Assembly: GCA_030425195.1 (NCBI GenBank) | Contig: JAUIAV010000017.1 | Location: 1 to 64,000, forward strand | Length of the DNA stretch: 64,000 nt | Source of the DNA: Gammaproteobacteria bacterium | GTDB lineage: Bacteria; Pseudomonadota; Gammaproteobacteria; Pseudomonadales; Azotimanducaceae | Reading direction: 5' to 3' | Shown: positions 1 to 6,576 of the stretch, in pieces | How positions within the stretch are numbered: the stretch's first letter is position 1 | How the letters are laid out: each line of letters opens with the position of its first letter | Notes under the pieces: model-generated | Seen by the model: only the letters and a program-made list of their open reading frames with translations | Database searches by the model: none | What the model was told of the DNA's origin: nothing | Program-made: the position numbers and the translations under genes

Positions 1-1
1 C

Positions 2-859
2 GCCGCCCTGTCAGACGATCTTCTCGACAGCGAACTCTTCGGCCACGAAGCCGGCGCCTTCACCGGCGCCAGTCGCCGCCACAGCGGCCGCTTCGAGCTG
101 GCCAACGAGGGCAGTCTGTTTCTGGACGAGGTGTCGTCCAGTTCGCAGCGGGTGCAGGAGAAGATCCTGCGGGTGATCGAATACGGCGAGTACGAACGGG
201 TGGGCGGCAACCGCACGCTGTACTGCGACGTCCGCCTGATCGCTGCCACCAACGAAGATCTGCCTTCCCTGGCCGCTCGGGGCGAATTCCGCCACGACCT
301 CCTCGACCGCCTGGCCTTCGATGTGATCACGCTTCCCCCGCTCCGGCAGCGGGACGGGGACATCCTGCTCCTCGCCGAGCATTTCGCCGTCAGCATGGCC
401 CAGGAGCTCGGCCGCGAACTCTTTCCCGGGTTTTCCCAGGCAGCAAGGGAGCGGCTGCTCGATTATCACTGGCCGGGAAACGTGCGCGAACTCAAGAACG
501 TTGTGGAACGCTGTGTGTACCGTCATGACGAGGACACACCGGTGAATGAAATCCAGTTCGACCCCTTCGAGTCTCCGTTCCGGTTGAATCCCGCCCAGAC
601 GTCCGCGCACCGGGCCAACGGATCCGGTGCCGACCCGGACGGCGACGCCCAACCGGAGCGATCAGGTCCGGCCGCTGCGGAAGCGTCCGAGTTCCCCATC
701 GATCTGAAACAGACCGTTCAAGCCTACGAGATCCAGCTGATCGAACAGGCCCTGGTCGCGGCCAAGCACAATCAGCGCAAGGCCGCAGAGCTCCTGGAGG
801 TCACCTATCACCAGCTGCGTGGCTATCTGAAGAAGTACGATCTGCTCAGCAAGGATTGA
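2..859 (+). CDS. pspF: PspF-type sigma-54-dependent transcriptional activator (5' end off window)
   Basis: The reading frame is open from base 2, so this is the C-terminal 285 residues of a bacterial enhancer-binding protein. Visible residues 18-23 are the GAFTGA loop that contacts sigma-54, and Walker B (FLDE) is at 40-43. The Walker A motif lies off the left edge. The AAA+ part continues through a DLLDRLAFDV stretch and a WPGNVREL motif. A Fis-type helix-turn-helix with RKAAELL and TYHQLR lies at about 258-280 and closely resembles the C-terminus of PspF. PspF activates the phage-shock (envelope stress) operon and is held inactive by PspA. The psp genes are usually divergent from pspF and would lie to the left. 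Family is certain; the PspF assignment is strong. Confidence 0.88.
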   Translation, partial: AALSDDLLDSELFGHEAGAFTGASRRHSGRFELANEGSLFLDEVSSSSQRVQEKILRVIEYGEYERVGGNRTLYCDVRLIAATNEDLPSLAARGEFRHDLLDRLAFDVITLPPLRQRDGDILLLAEHFAVSMAQELGRELFPGFSQAARERLLDYHWPGNVRELKNVVERCVYRHDEDTPVNEIQFDPFESPFRLNPAQTSAHRANGSGADPDGDAQPERSGPAAAEASEFPIDLKQTVQAYEIQLIEQALVAAKHNQRKAAELLEVTYHQLRGYLKKYDLLSKD

Positions 860-895
860 CGACCGCGGTACCGCATCTGAAGCACCAGGGCACTG

Positions 896-904
896 TGCTA
901 GCAT
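896..904 (+). promoter_or_regulatory. candidate extended -10 promoter for the flavin-fold gene
   Basis: The sequence TGCTAGCAT is a TG-N-hexamer extended -10 element with hexamer TAGCAT at 899-904, 26 bases before the ATG at 931. I see no convincing -35. A GGAG Shine-Dalgarno follows at about 920. This is a motif match only. Confidence 0.35.
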
Positions 905-930
905 CCCCCGCAAATCGAGCGGAGTAACTC

Positions 931-1356
931 ATGGCGGACAACAGAATGACCCGGGCCGAACGGGAAGCCTTCCTGGCCGATCTGCACGTTGGCGTGCTGG
1001 CCATTCCCGGTGACGGTGCACCCCTCACCGCACCGATCTGGTACGACTACGAGCCGGGTGGCGATATCTGGGTACTCACCGGGCCGGAATCCAGAAAGGG
1101 TCGGCTGCTGAAGAAAGGCCTGCCGGTGACCCTGGTAGCCCAGCGGGAAGACCTGCCCTATGCCTATGTTTCCGTGGAAGGCACCGTGACGGAAATCGCT
1201 CCCCAGGGCGAAGGCGATACCCTGCACATGGCCACCCGCTATCTCGGCGAGGCGCTCGGCCGTGATTATGCGCAGGCGAACGCGGCCGGTGAGTCGGTCC
1301 GTGTGACCATCCGGCCGGACCGGTGGCTCACCGTGGACTATGGAAAATCAGGCTGA
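931..1356 (+). CDS. pyridoxamine-5'-phosphate oxidase-family (FMN-binding split barrel) protein
   Basis: This 141-residue protein has the compact size of the PNPOx-like split beta-barrel family. Diagnostic stretches are LADLHVGVLAI near residues 16-26, APIWYDYE near 34-41 and the basic KGRLL strand near 56-60, followed by a region like the family's YVSVEGTV. Members bind FMN, F420 or haem and reduce small substrates. The cofactor cannot be decided here. A GGAG Shine-Dalgarno precedes the ATG. The stop overlaps the start of the next gene by 17 bases, so the two may be co-transcribed, although the functional link to the glycan genes is unclear. It is far shorter than true PdxH (about 215 residues), so vitamin B6 synthesis is unlikely. 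Confidence 0.75.
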   Translation: MADNRMTRAEREAFLADLHVGVLAIPGDGAPLTAPIWYDYEPGGDIWVLTGPESRKGRLLKKGLPVTLVAQREDLPYAYVSVEGTVTEIAPQGEGDTLHMATRYLGEALGRDYAQANAAGESVRVTIRPDRWLTVDYGKSG

Positions 1357-2077
1357 CCCCATCCGGATGACGGCGATCGTTCCTTTTTTCACGGAAGGCG
1401 GACGCGTTTCGAGAAACGACTTCGCAGCACTCTGCGAGGACGGCTCGGTGCTGGAATCACGGAAACGGACCGGAGCGGCCAAAGTAATCGAAGTGAGGGA
1501 CCGTCAGGCCGGAACTCTGATCATCAAGGCATGGCATCCGAAACGCCGGATAACCTCTGCCCGGCTGTATCCGTACGATCTCCGGTTCAGACACAATGCG
1601 GCAAAGCTGAGGGCGCTCGGATTCAACGCTCCCCTCGTGCGCGGATGGGGCGGCATCGGTTCCGGTAGCACCCGCTTCATCTGCTACGAGGCCCTGCCGG
1701 GAGCGTCCCTGCGAAGCCTCATACCACGGGTCGATCTCAGGGGTGCTGCAGGATTCATCAGCCGGCTCCACGATGCCGGTGTGGATTTCCGTTCCCTGCA
1801 CATGGGTAACATTCTCCTGTCGGGGAGCGCGAACTACGGGCTGATCGATCTGACCGACTGCCGCTTTTCCTCCAGACCGCTGTCTCTCAAACGCAGAATC
1901 GACCGTCTGATCTACCTGTGCACCCACAAACGGGAGATCGGATTCATGTCTGCGGACGACCGCTGGAGCACGTTTCTCGATGCCTACTGCGAGGCGGCGG
2001 GGACGGAGCCCACAGAACTGATCCAGCATGCGGGAAGACATGCAGGATGGGCCTCGCTGTCACACGCCGGATCATGA
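1340..2077 (+). CDS. lipopolysaccharide kinase (Kdo/WaaP, InaA-like) family protein
   Basis: The 245 residues show a small protein-kinase-like fold of the LPS-core kinase/InaA type. A nucleotide-binding region with an AKVIEV strand and an IIKAW lysine is near residues 46-65. The family motif FRSLHMGNILL is near 150-160, and an IDLTD metal-binding motif follows. The family includes heptose and Kdo kinases that phosphorylate the inner core, as well as proteins of unknown substrate. The usual catalytic Asp, five residues before the conserved Asn, is Ser here, as in FRSLH-type relatives. A second in-frame ATG at 1370 could be the true start. The stop overlaps the next start as ATGA, indicating translational coupling with the deacetylase. 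The exact substrate is unknown. Confidence 0.72.
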   Translation: MENQADPIRMTAIVPFFTEGGRVSRNDFAALCEDGSVLESRKRTGAAKVIEVRDRQAGTLIIKAWHPKRRITSARLYPYDLRFRHNAAKLRALGFNAPLVRGWGGIGSGSTRFICYEALPGASLRSLIPRVDLRGAAGFISRLHDAGVDFRSLHMGNILLSGSANYGLIDLTDCRFSSRPLSLKRRIDRLIYLCTHKREIGFMSADDRWSTFLDAYCEAAGTEPTELIQHAGRHAGWASLSHAGS

Positions 2078-2787
2078 AGCCGATCATTCTCATGTACCAC
2101 CATATTGCCCCGCCTCCGGCCGGAGCGAAGATACGCGGCATGTACGTCTCTCCGCGGCAGTTCGACTGGCAGCTCGGCTGGCTCAGGTCCCGCGGATTCA
2201 GTTTCAGCACGTTCGAAAACCTGTCAGACACCAGGCCGGGGGAACGCCCCGACATCATTCTGACGCTGGACGACGGATATCTGAACAACTACGAGCAGGC
2301 TTTCCCCATCCTGAGAAAGCACGGCGCGCGGGCAGTGATCTATCCGATCCTCAACGATCTCGGCCGCCGCGGCGTTTCCTGGCCCGGTGCCACGGAGCAG
2401 ACGCCCGCGGACATGATGTCGGCCGAACAGATCCGGGAGATGGCGGATGCCGGCATCGAATTCGGCTCTCATCTGCTCGAGCACCGGCGTCTGACCGAGA
2501 TGTCAGAGACGGAACAGATCGCGCAGCTCACCGCTTCCAAGGCAAGGCTGGAATCCATTGTCGGGCGTCCGGTGCTCTCCATCGCGTATCCGTACGGCGC
2601 CTGTGATGACGGCATCATCGGGAGGACGCGCGCGGCCGGCTATCGATACGGAGTGACCACGGAACCCGGCCGCATCGCGAAGGACGCAGATCCACTGCGT
2701 TTGAACCGCTACACGGCCAAGGGCTGCAAGCTCTATCATCCGTTGAAGTTCATCCGCATGATCAGAACCGCCGAGCGCCAGGACTGA
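2074..2787 (+). CDS. polysaccharide deacetylase (NodB homology domain)
   Basis: The protein is 237 residues and nearly all NodB domain (carbohydrate esterase family 4). Visible motifs are LTLDDGY (general base and metal Asp) near residue 68, SHLLEH with metal-binding histidines near 130-135, and AYPYG near 172. Such enzymes remove N- or O-acetyl groups from glycans such as PNAG, peptidoglycan or capsular polysaccharide. No signal peptide is apparent, so a cytoplasmic or membrane-associated role on a precursor is possible. I chose the ATG at 2074 because the conserved MKPIILMYHHI start follows immediately and the ATG overlaps the upstream TGA. It sits between an LPS-kinase-like gene and two sulfotransferases, which points to surface-glycan modification. 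Confidence 0.85.
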   Translation: MKPIILMYHHIAPPPAGAKIRGMYVSPRQFDWQLGWLRSRGFSFSTFENLSDTRPGERPDIILTLDDGYLNNYEQAFPILRKHGARAVIYPILNDLGRRGVSWPGATEQTPADMMSAEQIREMADAGIEFGSHLLEHRRLTEMSETEQIAQLTASKARLESIVGRPVLSIAYPYGACDDGIIGRTRAAGYRYGVTTEPGRIAKDADPLRLNRYTAKGCKLYHPLKFIRMIRTAERQD

Positions 2788-2790
2788 CCA

Positions 2791-3627
2791 TTGGCCCGAT
2801 TCACCACCAAGCTTCTGATGAAACCCGCCGTCCAGCGGCGGCTGGCGCCTTTCGGCCGGATCCCGAAGCCTAAAAAGTGGGTTTTCATCGTCGGCTGCTA
2901 CAACTCGGGCACCACGCTGCTTGCCGATGTCATGGGAAACCATCCGGACATCTCCGCCCTGCCGGTGGAAGGCGTTCGCCTCTCCGACGTCTGGCCACTG
3001 CCGGAAACGCATGCCTGGAATCGGATGTGGATGAAATGCATCGACGAGATGCGCCTCACTCCCGGCCCGGGCATGAAAGCGCTCGCACAGCGGGTGAAGC
3101 GGCAATGGTCGTTCTCCTTCGCCCGGAAACCGCTGCTGCTCGAGAAGTCCATCGCCAACACACCGCGCATGCCCTTCATTCAGGCCTATTTCCAGCCCGC
3201 GTACTTCATCTATATCGTGCGCAATGGCTATGCGGTCAGCGAAGGCCTGCGCCGGGGGGCCAAACCCATGCAGTGGGGGCGTGATGACTACGGAGAAAGT
3301 TACCCGATCCGGATGTGTGCCGAGCAGTGGGCCTGGACGGACCGCATCGTGAGTCAGGACCGCCCTGAAATTCAGCACCTGATTGAAATCAGCTACGAAA
3401 CGCTGACCGAGGATCCCCGCTCGGTTCTCGATCGGGTCACCGGCTTTCTCGAGATCGCACCGTTCAGCGACCAGATCCTCGAGAAGTCCTGGCGAGTCCA
3501 TGGTGTCACCTCCCAGATACGCGACATGAACGCGGAGGCGATCGCCCGCCTCTGCCCGGAGGACATCACCGAGATCCGAACCGCCGCGGCCGAAACGCTG
3601 GACAAGTTCGGTCACCTGCCCGGATGA
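2791..3627 (+). CDS. sulfotransferase family protein
   Basis: The 278-residue protein has the sulfotransferase fold. The 5'-phosphosulfate-binding loop is in the GCYNSGTTLLADVM stretch near residues 35-48. The 3'-phosphate-binding element follows a YIVRNGY strand near 141-147. Such enzymes move sulfate from PAPS to hydroxyl or amino groups of glycans, lipids or small molecules. The start is TTG at 2791, three bases after the upstream stop, with AGGA about eight bases before it. The stop overlaps the next gene as ATGA. Its acceptor is not evident; the neighbours suggest a cell-surface saccharide. Confidence 0.78.
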   Translation: MARFTTKLLMKPAVQRRLAPFGRIPKPKKWVFIVGCYNSGTTLLADVMGNHPDISALPVEGVRLSDVWPLPETHAWNRMWMKCIDEMRLTPGPGMKALAQRVKRQWSFSFARKPLLLEKSIANTPRMPFIQAYFQPAYFIYIVRNGYAVSEGLRRGAKPMQWGRDDYGESYPIRMCAEQWAWTDRIVSQDRPEIQHLIEISYETLTEDPRSVLDRVTGFLEIAPFSDQILEKSWRVHGVTSQIRDMNAEAIARLCPEDITEIRTAAAETLDKFGHLPG

Positions 3628-4517
3628 GCAGCACCGTTTCCGGAAACGGGCCTGTGCGCGTGATCGTGATCGTCGCTCTGCCGCACTCCGGATCGCACCT
3701 GCTCTCCCAGCTGCTCGGTTCGCACGACCAGTGCCTGTCCATCGGCGAGCTGCACAATTACAACAAACATACGGACACCAGGCGCACGACCAGCGGGAAC
3801 GTGATCTCCGGCTACCGGGATGACACGCTTTTCCAGGATCTGAATCGGCTGCCCGTGGAACGCTGGCATGCGGAAATTCTGAATCGGGCCCGCGCAGGCA
3901 ATCCGCTCGTGACCACGCTGGTGGACAACTCGAAGCGGGTGGGCTGGTGTGCATCGCTCCTCGCAAACCCCGCTCTGGACGTCCATCCGGTGCATCTGAT
4001 CAGGGATCCCAGAGCGCTGATGCGCTACTGGATGCTGAGCTACGACAGTCCCAGGAAGATCCGCCGCCAGCGGATCCGACACGCCAGGATGCGCCCTCTC
4101 CAGGCCCTGAACCTTCTCCGTTGTCCGCCACGGGAGCTGTATCTGCGTAAATGGCTCATCCGGAACGAGCAGGCAACAGCCCTGCTGCGCGATTCCGGAC
4201 GCTCCGCCAACGTGGTTTCCTATCACGATCTGGCGGTCTGCCCGGACACCGTGCTGAGATCGCTCATGCCTCGACTCGGACTCGACTATCAGGAAAGCCA
4301 GCTCAGATACGGCGAAACCGTTCACCACGGCACGCTCAAACGGGATTATCAGGACGCATCCGCCTCATCCGCCATCCGGCTGGACGTGCGGTGGCAGACG
4401 GATCTCGACGCAAACGACATCCGTTCCGTGACGGAGGATGCACGTGTGCGCACCTACCTCGAATCGCTCAGTCTCGATCTGTCGGACAACGGGCTGGCGG
4501 CGCGGACGCTCAGCTGA
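3624..4517 (+). CDS. second sulfotransferase family protein
   Basis: This 297-residue protein has a P-loop-like PAPS-binding segment LPHSGSHLLSQLLGSH near residues 19-34, a VDNSKR element near 98-103 and a HLIRDPRAL stretch matching the 3'-phosphate-binding region near 122-130. It is clearly different from the upstream sulfotransferase, so the pair is not a recent duplication and may sulfate different positions or acceptors. It is translationally coupled to that gene (ATGA). It ends the plus-strand cassette, seven bases before the stop of the convergent flavoprotein gene. PAPS synthesis genes are not in the window. Confidence 0.72.
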   Translation: MSSTVSGNGPVRVIVIVALPHSGSHLLSQLLGSHDQCLSIGELHNYNKHTDTRRTTSGNVISGYRDDTLFQDLNRLPVERWHAEILNRARAGNPLVTTLVDNSKRVGWCASLLANPALDVHPVHLIRDPRALMRYWMLSYDSPRKIRRQRIRHARMRPLQALNLLRCPPRELYLRKWLIRNEQATALLRDSGRSANVVSYHDLAVCPDTVLRSLMPRLGLDYQESQLRYGETVHHGTLKRDYQDASASSAIRLDVRWQTDLDANDIRSVTEDARVRTYLESLSLDLSDNGLAARTLS

Positions 4518-4524
4518 ACGCCAG

Positions 4525-6387
4525 TCAGATCTTCAGCACTTCCTGCACCGCCCGGTAGGCCTCGGCGATGGCCGTGTTGGTGTCCGCACTCGCGTTGGCA
4601 TCCGAATTGGCAATGCTGATCCGGCCGAAAGGCTGCCGGCCGCGTACCCAGGGTTTGCTCGCCTCATCCGGCCAGTCCGGCTCCCAGAGCAGATCCGGGC
4701 TGTAGGCGTAGCCATGAGCCCACCGGTTCACGGTGATCCCGGCGATGTCCCGGTCTGCATCGAAACCGCCGGCCGACAAAGCCTGGTCCAGCTGGTCCCG
4801 GACGTGATGCTCGAAGGTTTCGAAGGGTGTGGTGAGCAGAGCCCGGCGCCCCTCCCGCCACTGCTCGGGACCCTGAATGTCCTGGAAATGCGGAACATGG
4901 CACATGTGCAGCACCATGGGATCTTCCGGACGTGCACCGAACTCGTAGCCTCCCATGGACACGGGGTAGTCCAGCTCAACCTGCTTGTAGAAGTCATTGG
5001 TGTAGAACACATAGCCGATGCCCTGATCCGCAAATGCCTTCCAGTTCTTCACCGCCACCTTGGTGTAGGTCAGCGGCACCTTCACCGCATAGGCAAGCGC
5101 TTCCCGCTGATCCTCGGGCATTTCCGGGCAGAGATAGGGAATGGCCGCGTTGTAACAGGCCATCACACAACGGTCGGCCCTCACCCGATGGGCGGCACCG
5201 TCACGGACGAAGGTGACCTCCACTGCCCGCGCATCCGCGGTATGAGCCGCGTGCACCACGGTACTGCTCAGACGGATCCTCACATCCGAGCCCCTCCGAT
5301 CCAGCCGGTCGTAGCGTACCTGAGCGGTCACCACGTCCTCCATGCTGCTGCCGGGGACGGCATCGGGCAGCAGACCACGCACGAGCAGGCGGGCCACGGA
5401 TGCATTTCCGTCCGGGAAGTGGAAGATGTAGGGTTCACTGCCCCGGTAACCCACCCGCTCCACCGTATGCGTCAGGCCGGGAATGCCGCCTCCGTCTCCG
5501 TAAACCTGCACGGCAATCGCGGGCACTTCGTCCATACCCACGCACCAGAAGCTCATGCCCCAGCGCCGGTAGATCTCCAGAATCTGATCATCCACCCCCG
5601 CATGACGCTTGAGGAAATCGAGGTAGCTGATCTTGCTGAGATACGACCGTTTCTCCTCGTTCGTCATGCCAGGCAGGTAGTCGCGCTGCTCGGTGAACAG
5701 CCGCACCAGGTCCGCCCTGGCCTGCTCGTTCAGCGGCGCCTCGTCCGCGAACGACTGCCAGGGCCGGCTGCCGTAGCCGCGAACGAGCTTTCGCGCGCCG
5801 AAGTTCCCGGCATCGAAAGCGATGGCATAGTCGAGACCGAGCTGCTCGTAGAGTGTCTGATCGAAGTACTCATAAAAGCGCTCGGTGTGCACGCCGATCT
5901 GCTCGAGCAGCGCTTTCGAGACTTCCGCGTAGGCGGACGGCGTGTCGATGGATTCGGTACCGCCATAGGCGATACGCCGCTCTCCGCCCACGGAGAATTC
6001 GTTCCGTTTCGCATGTCCGCCGAAGTCGTCGTGATTGTCCAGCACGAGAACGCGCGCATCGGGATGCGCCTCGCGAAAGAGATAAGCGGCCGTGAGCCCG
6101 CTGATCCCGGCACCCACCACCACGAGATCGTAGTGTTCGCCGGTGTCCGCACCAGACCAGCTGCTTCCTGAAACCCTGGCGTGCATGGTTTCCCAGGAGC
6201 CTGGATGGGAACCACGCAGACCGGTTCTGGCAGGCGGATAGTAGTCCGACGGCAGTTGCCAGTCCGGTCCAGTCGAGCCGAATGCCTCCGCATGCGCGCC
6301 GACAAGACTACCCGCCGCCGCTGCGCCGAGGCCGATCCTGGTTCCGTTCAGAAAATCACGCCGGGTGATACCGTCCACGCTATCCAT
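4525..6387 (-). CDS. Tat-exported FAD-dependent oxidoreductase, spermidine-dehydrogenase-like
   Basis: The 620-residue protein starts with a twin-arginine signal (ITRRDFLNG, Arg9-Arg10) and an Ala-rich hydrophobic stretch. It then has an FAD dinucleotide fold with GAGISG at residues 92-97 and a further flavoprotein signature GGHAKRNEF near 124-132. Length, Tat motif and overall layout match SpdH of Pseudomonas, which oxidises spermidine to 1,3-diaminopropane and 4-aminobutanal. Substrate identity is an inference. Folding with FAD in the cytoplasm before Tat export fits a periplasmic enzyme. It is transcribed divergently from the TPR kinase. The start lies at the end of a 13-bp triple repeat carrying a Shine-Dalgarno and ATG in each unit. 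Confidence 0.7.
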   Translation of the reverse strand: MDSVDGITRRDFLNGTRIGLGAAAAGSLVGAHAEAFGSTGPDWQLPSDYYPPARTGLRGSHPGSWETMHARVSGSSWSGADTGEHYDLVVVGAGISGLTAAYLFREAHPDARVLVLDNHDDFGGHAKRNEFSVGGERRIAYGGTESIDTPSAYAEVSKALLEQIGVHTERFYEYFDQTLYEQLGLDYAIAFDAGNFGARKLVRGYGSRPWQSFADEAPLNEQARADLVRLFTEQRDYLPGMTNEEKRSYLSKISYLDFLKRHAGVDDQILEIYRRWGMSFWCVGMDEVPAIAVQVYGDGGGIPGLTHTVERVGYRGSEPYIFHFPDGNASVARLLVRGLLPDAVPGSSMEDVVTAQVRYDRLDRRGSDVRIRLSSTVVHAAHTADARAVEVTFVRDGAAHRVRADRCVMACYNAAIPYLCPEMPEDQREALAYAVKVPLTYTKVAVKNWKAFADQGIGYVFYTNDFYKQVELDYPVSMGGYEFGARPEDPMVLHMCHVPHFQDIQGPEQWREGRRALLTTPFETFEHHVRDQLDQALSAGGFDADRDIAGITVNRWAHGYAYSPDLLWEPDWPDEASKPWVRGRQPFGRISIANSDANASADTNTAIAEAYRAVQEVLKI

Positions 6388-6425
6388 CCTTCCTATACAT
6401 CCTTCCTATCCATCCTTCCTATCCA
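6381..6425 (-). repeat. 13-bp tandem repeat triplicating the ribosome-binding site and start codon
   Basis: Read on the minus strand, the unit GGAAGGATGGATA occurs three times with one substitution in the middle copy. Each copy has an AGGAAGG Shine-Dalgarno-like run followed by ATG. ATGs are at 6413, 6400 and 6387 (first base, minus strand). Only the last opens the flavoprotein frame. The first two each open a six-codon frame ending in TAG (MDRKDV and MYRKDG), and each of these stops overlaps or lies just past the next ATG. Confidence 0.85.
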
Positions 6426-6533
6426 AAACCTTCTCCTCAGGAGTCATTCGGGCATGACACCCTAAAATGCCAGATGGTAAGACAACGTCACACTCCCTTG
6501 CACCCGGTTCTCCAATCCATTAAACGTTGGACC

Positions 6534-6576
6534 GGAGGGAGAAGGACCAAACGGTTACATGGAAATCAGACAGTGA
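6534..6576 (+). promoter_or_regulatory. Shine-Dalgarno and five-codon leader overlapping the kinase start
   Basis: A purine-rich run, GGAGGGAGAAGGA at 6534-6546, is the best ribosome-binding site near the kinase gene. The next ATG (6559) opens a five-codon frame (MEIRQ) whose TGA overlaps the candidate kinase GTG at 6573 as GTGA. This resembles a leader peptide coupled to the downstream start. It is inferred from sequence only. Confidence 0.35.

Noticed and set aside
4438-6171. Open frame of 577 codons on the plus strand
   Set aside because: Antisense to the Tat flavoprotein with FAD and Tat motifs; no recognisable domain in this frame.
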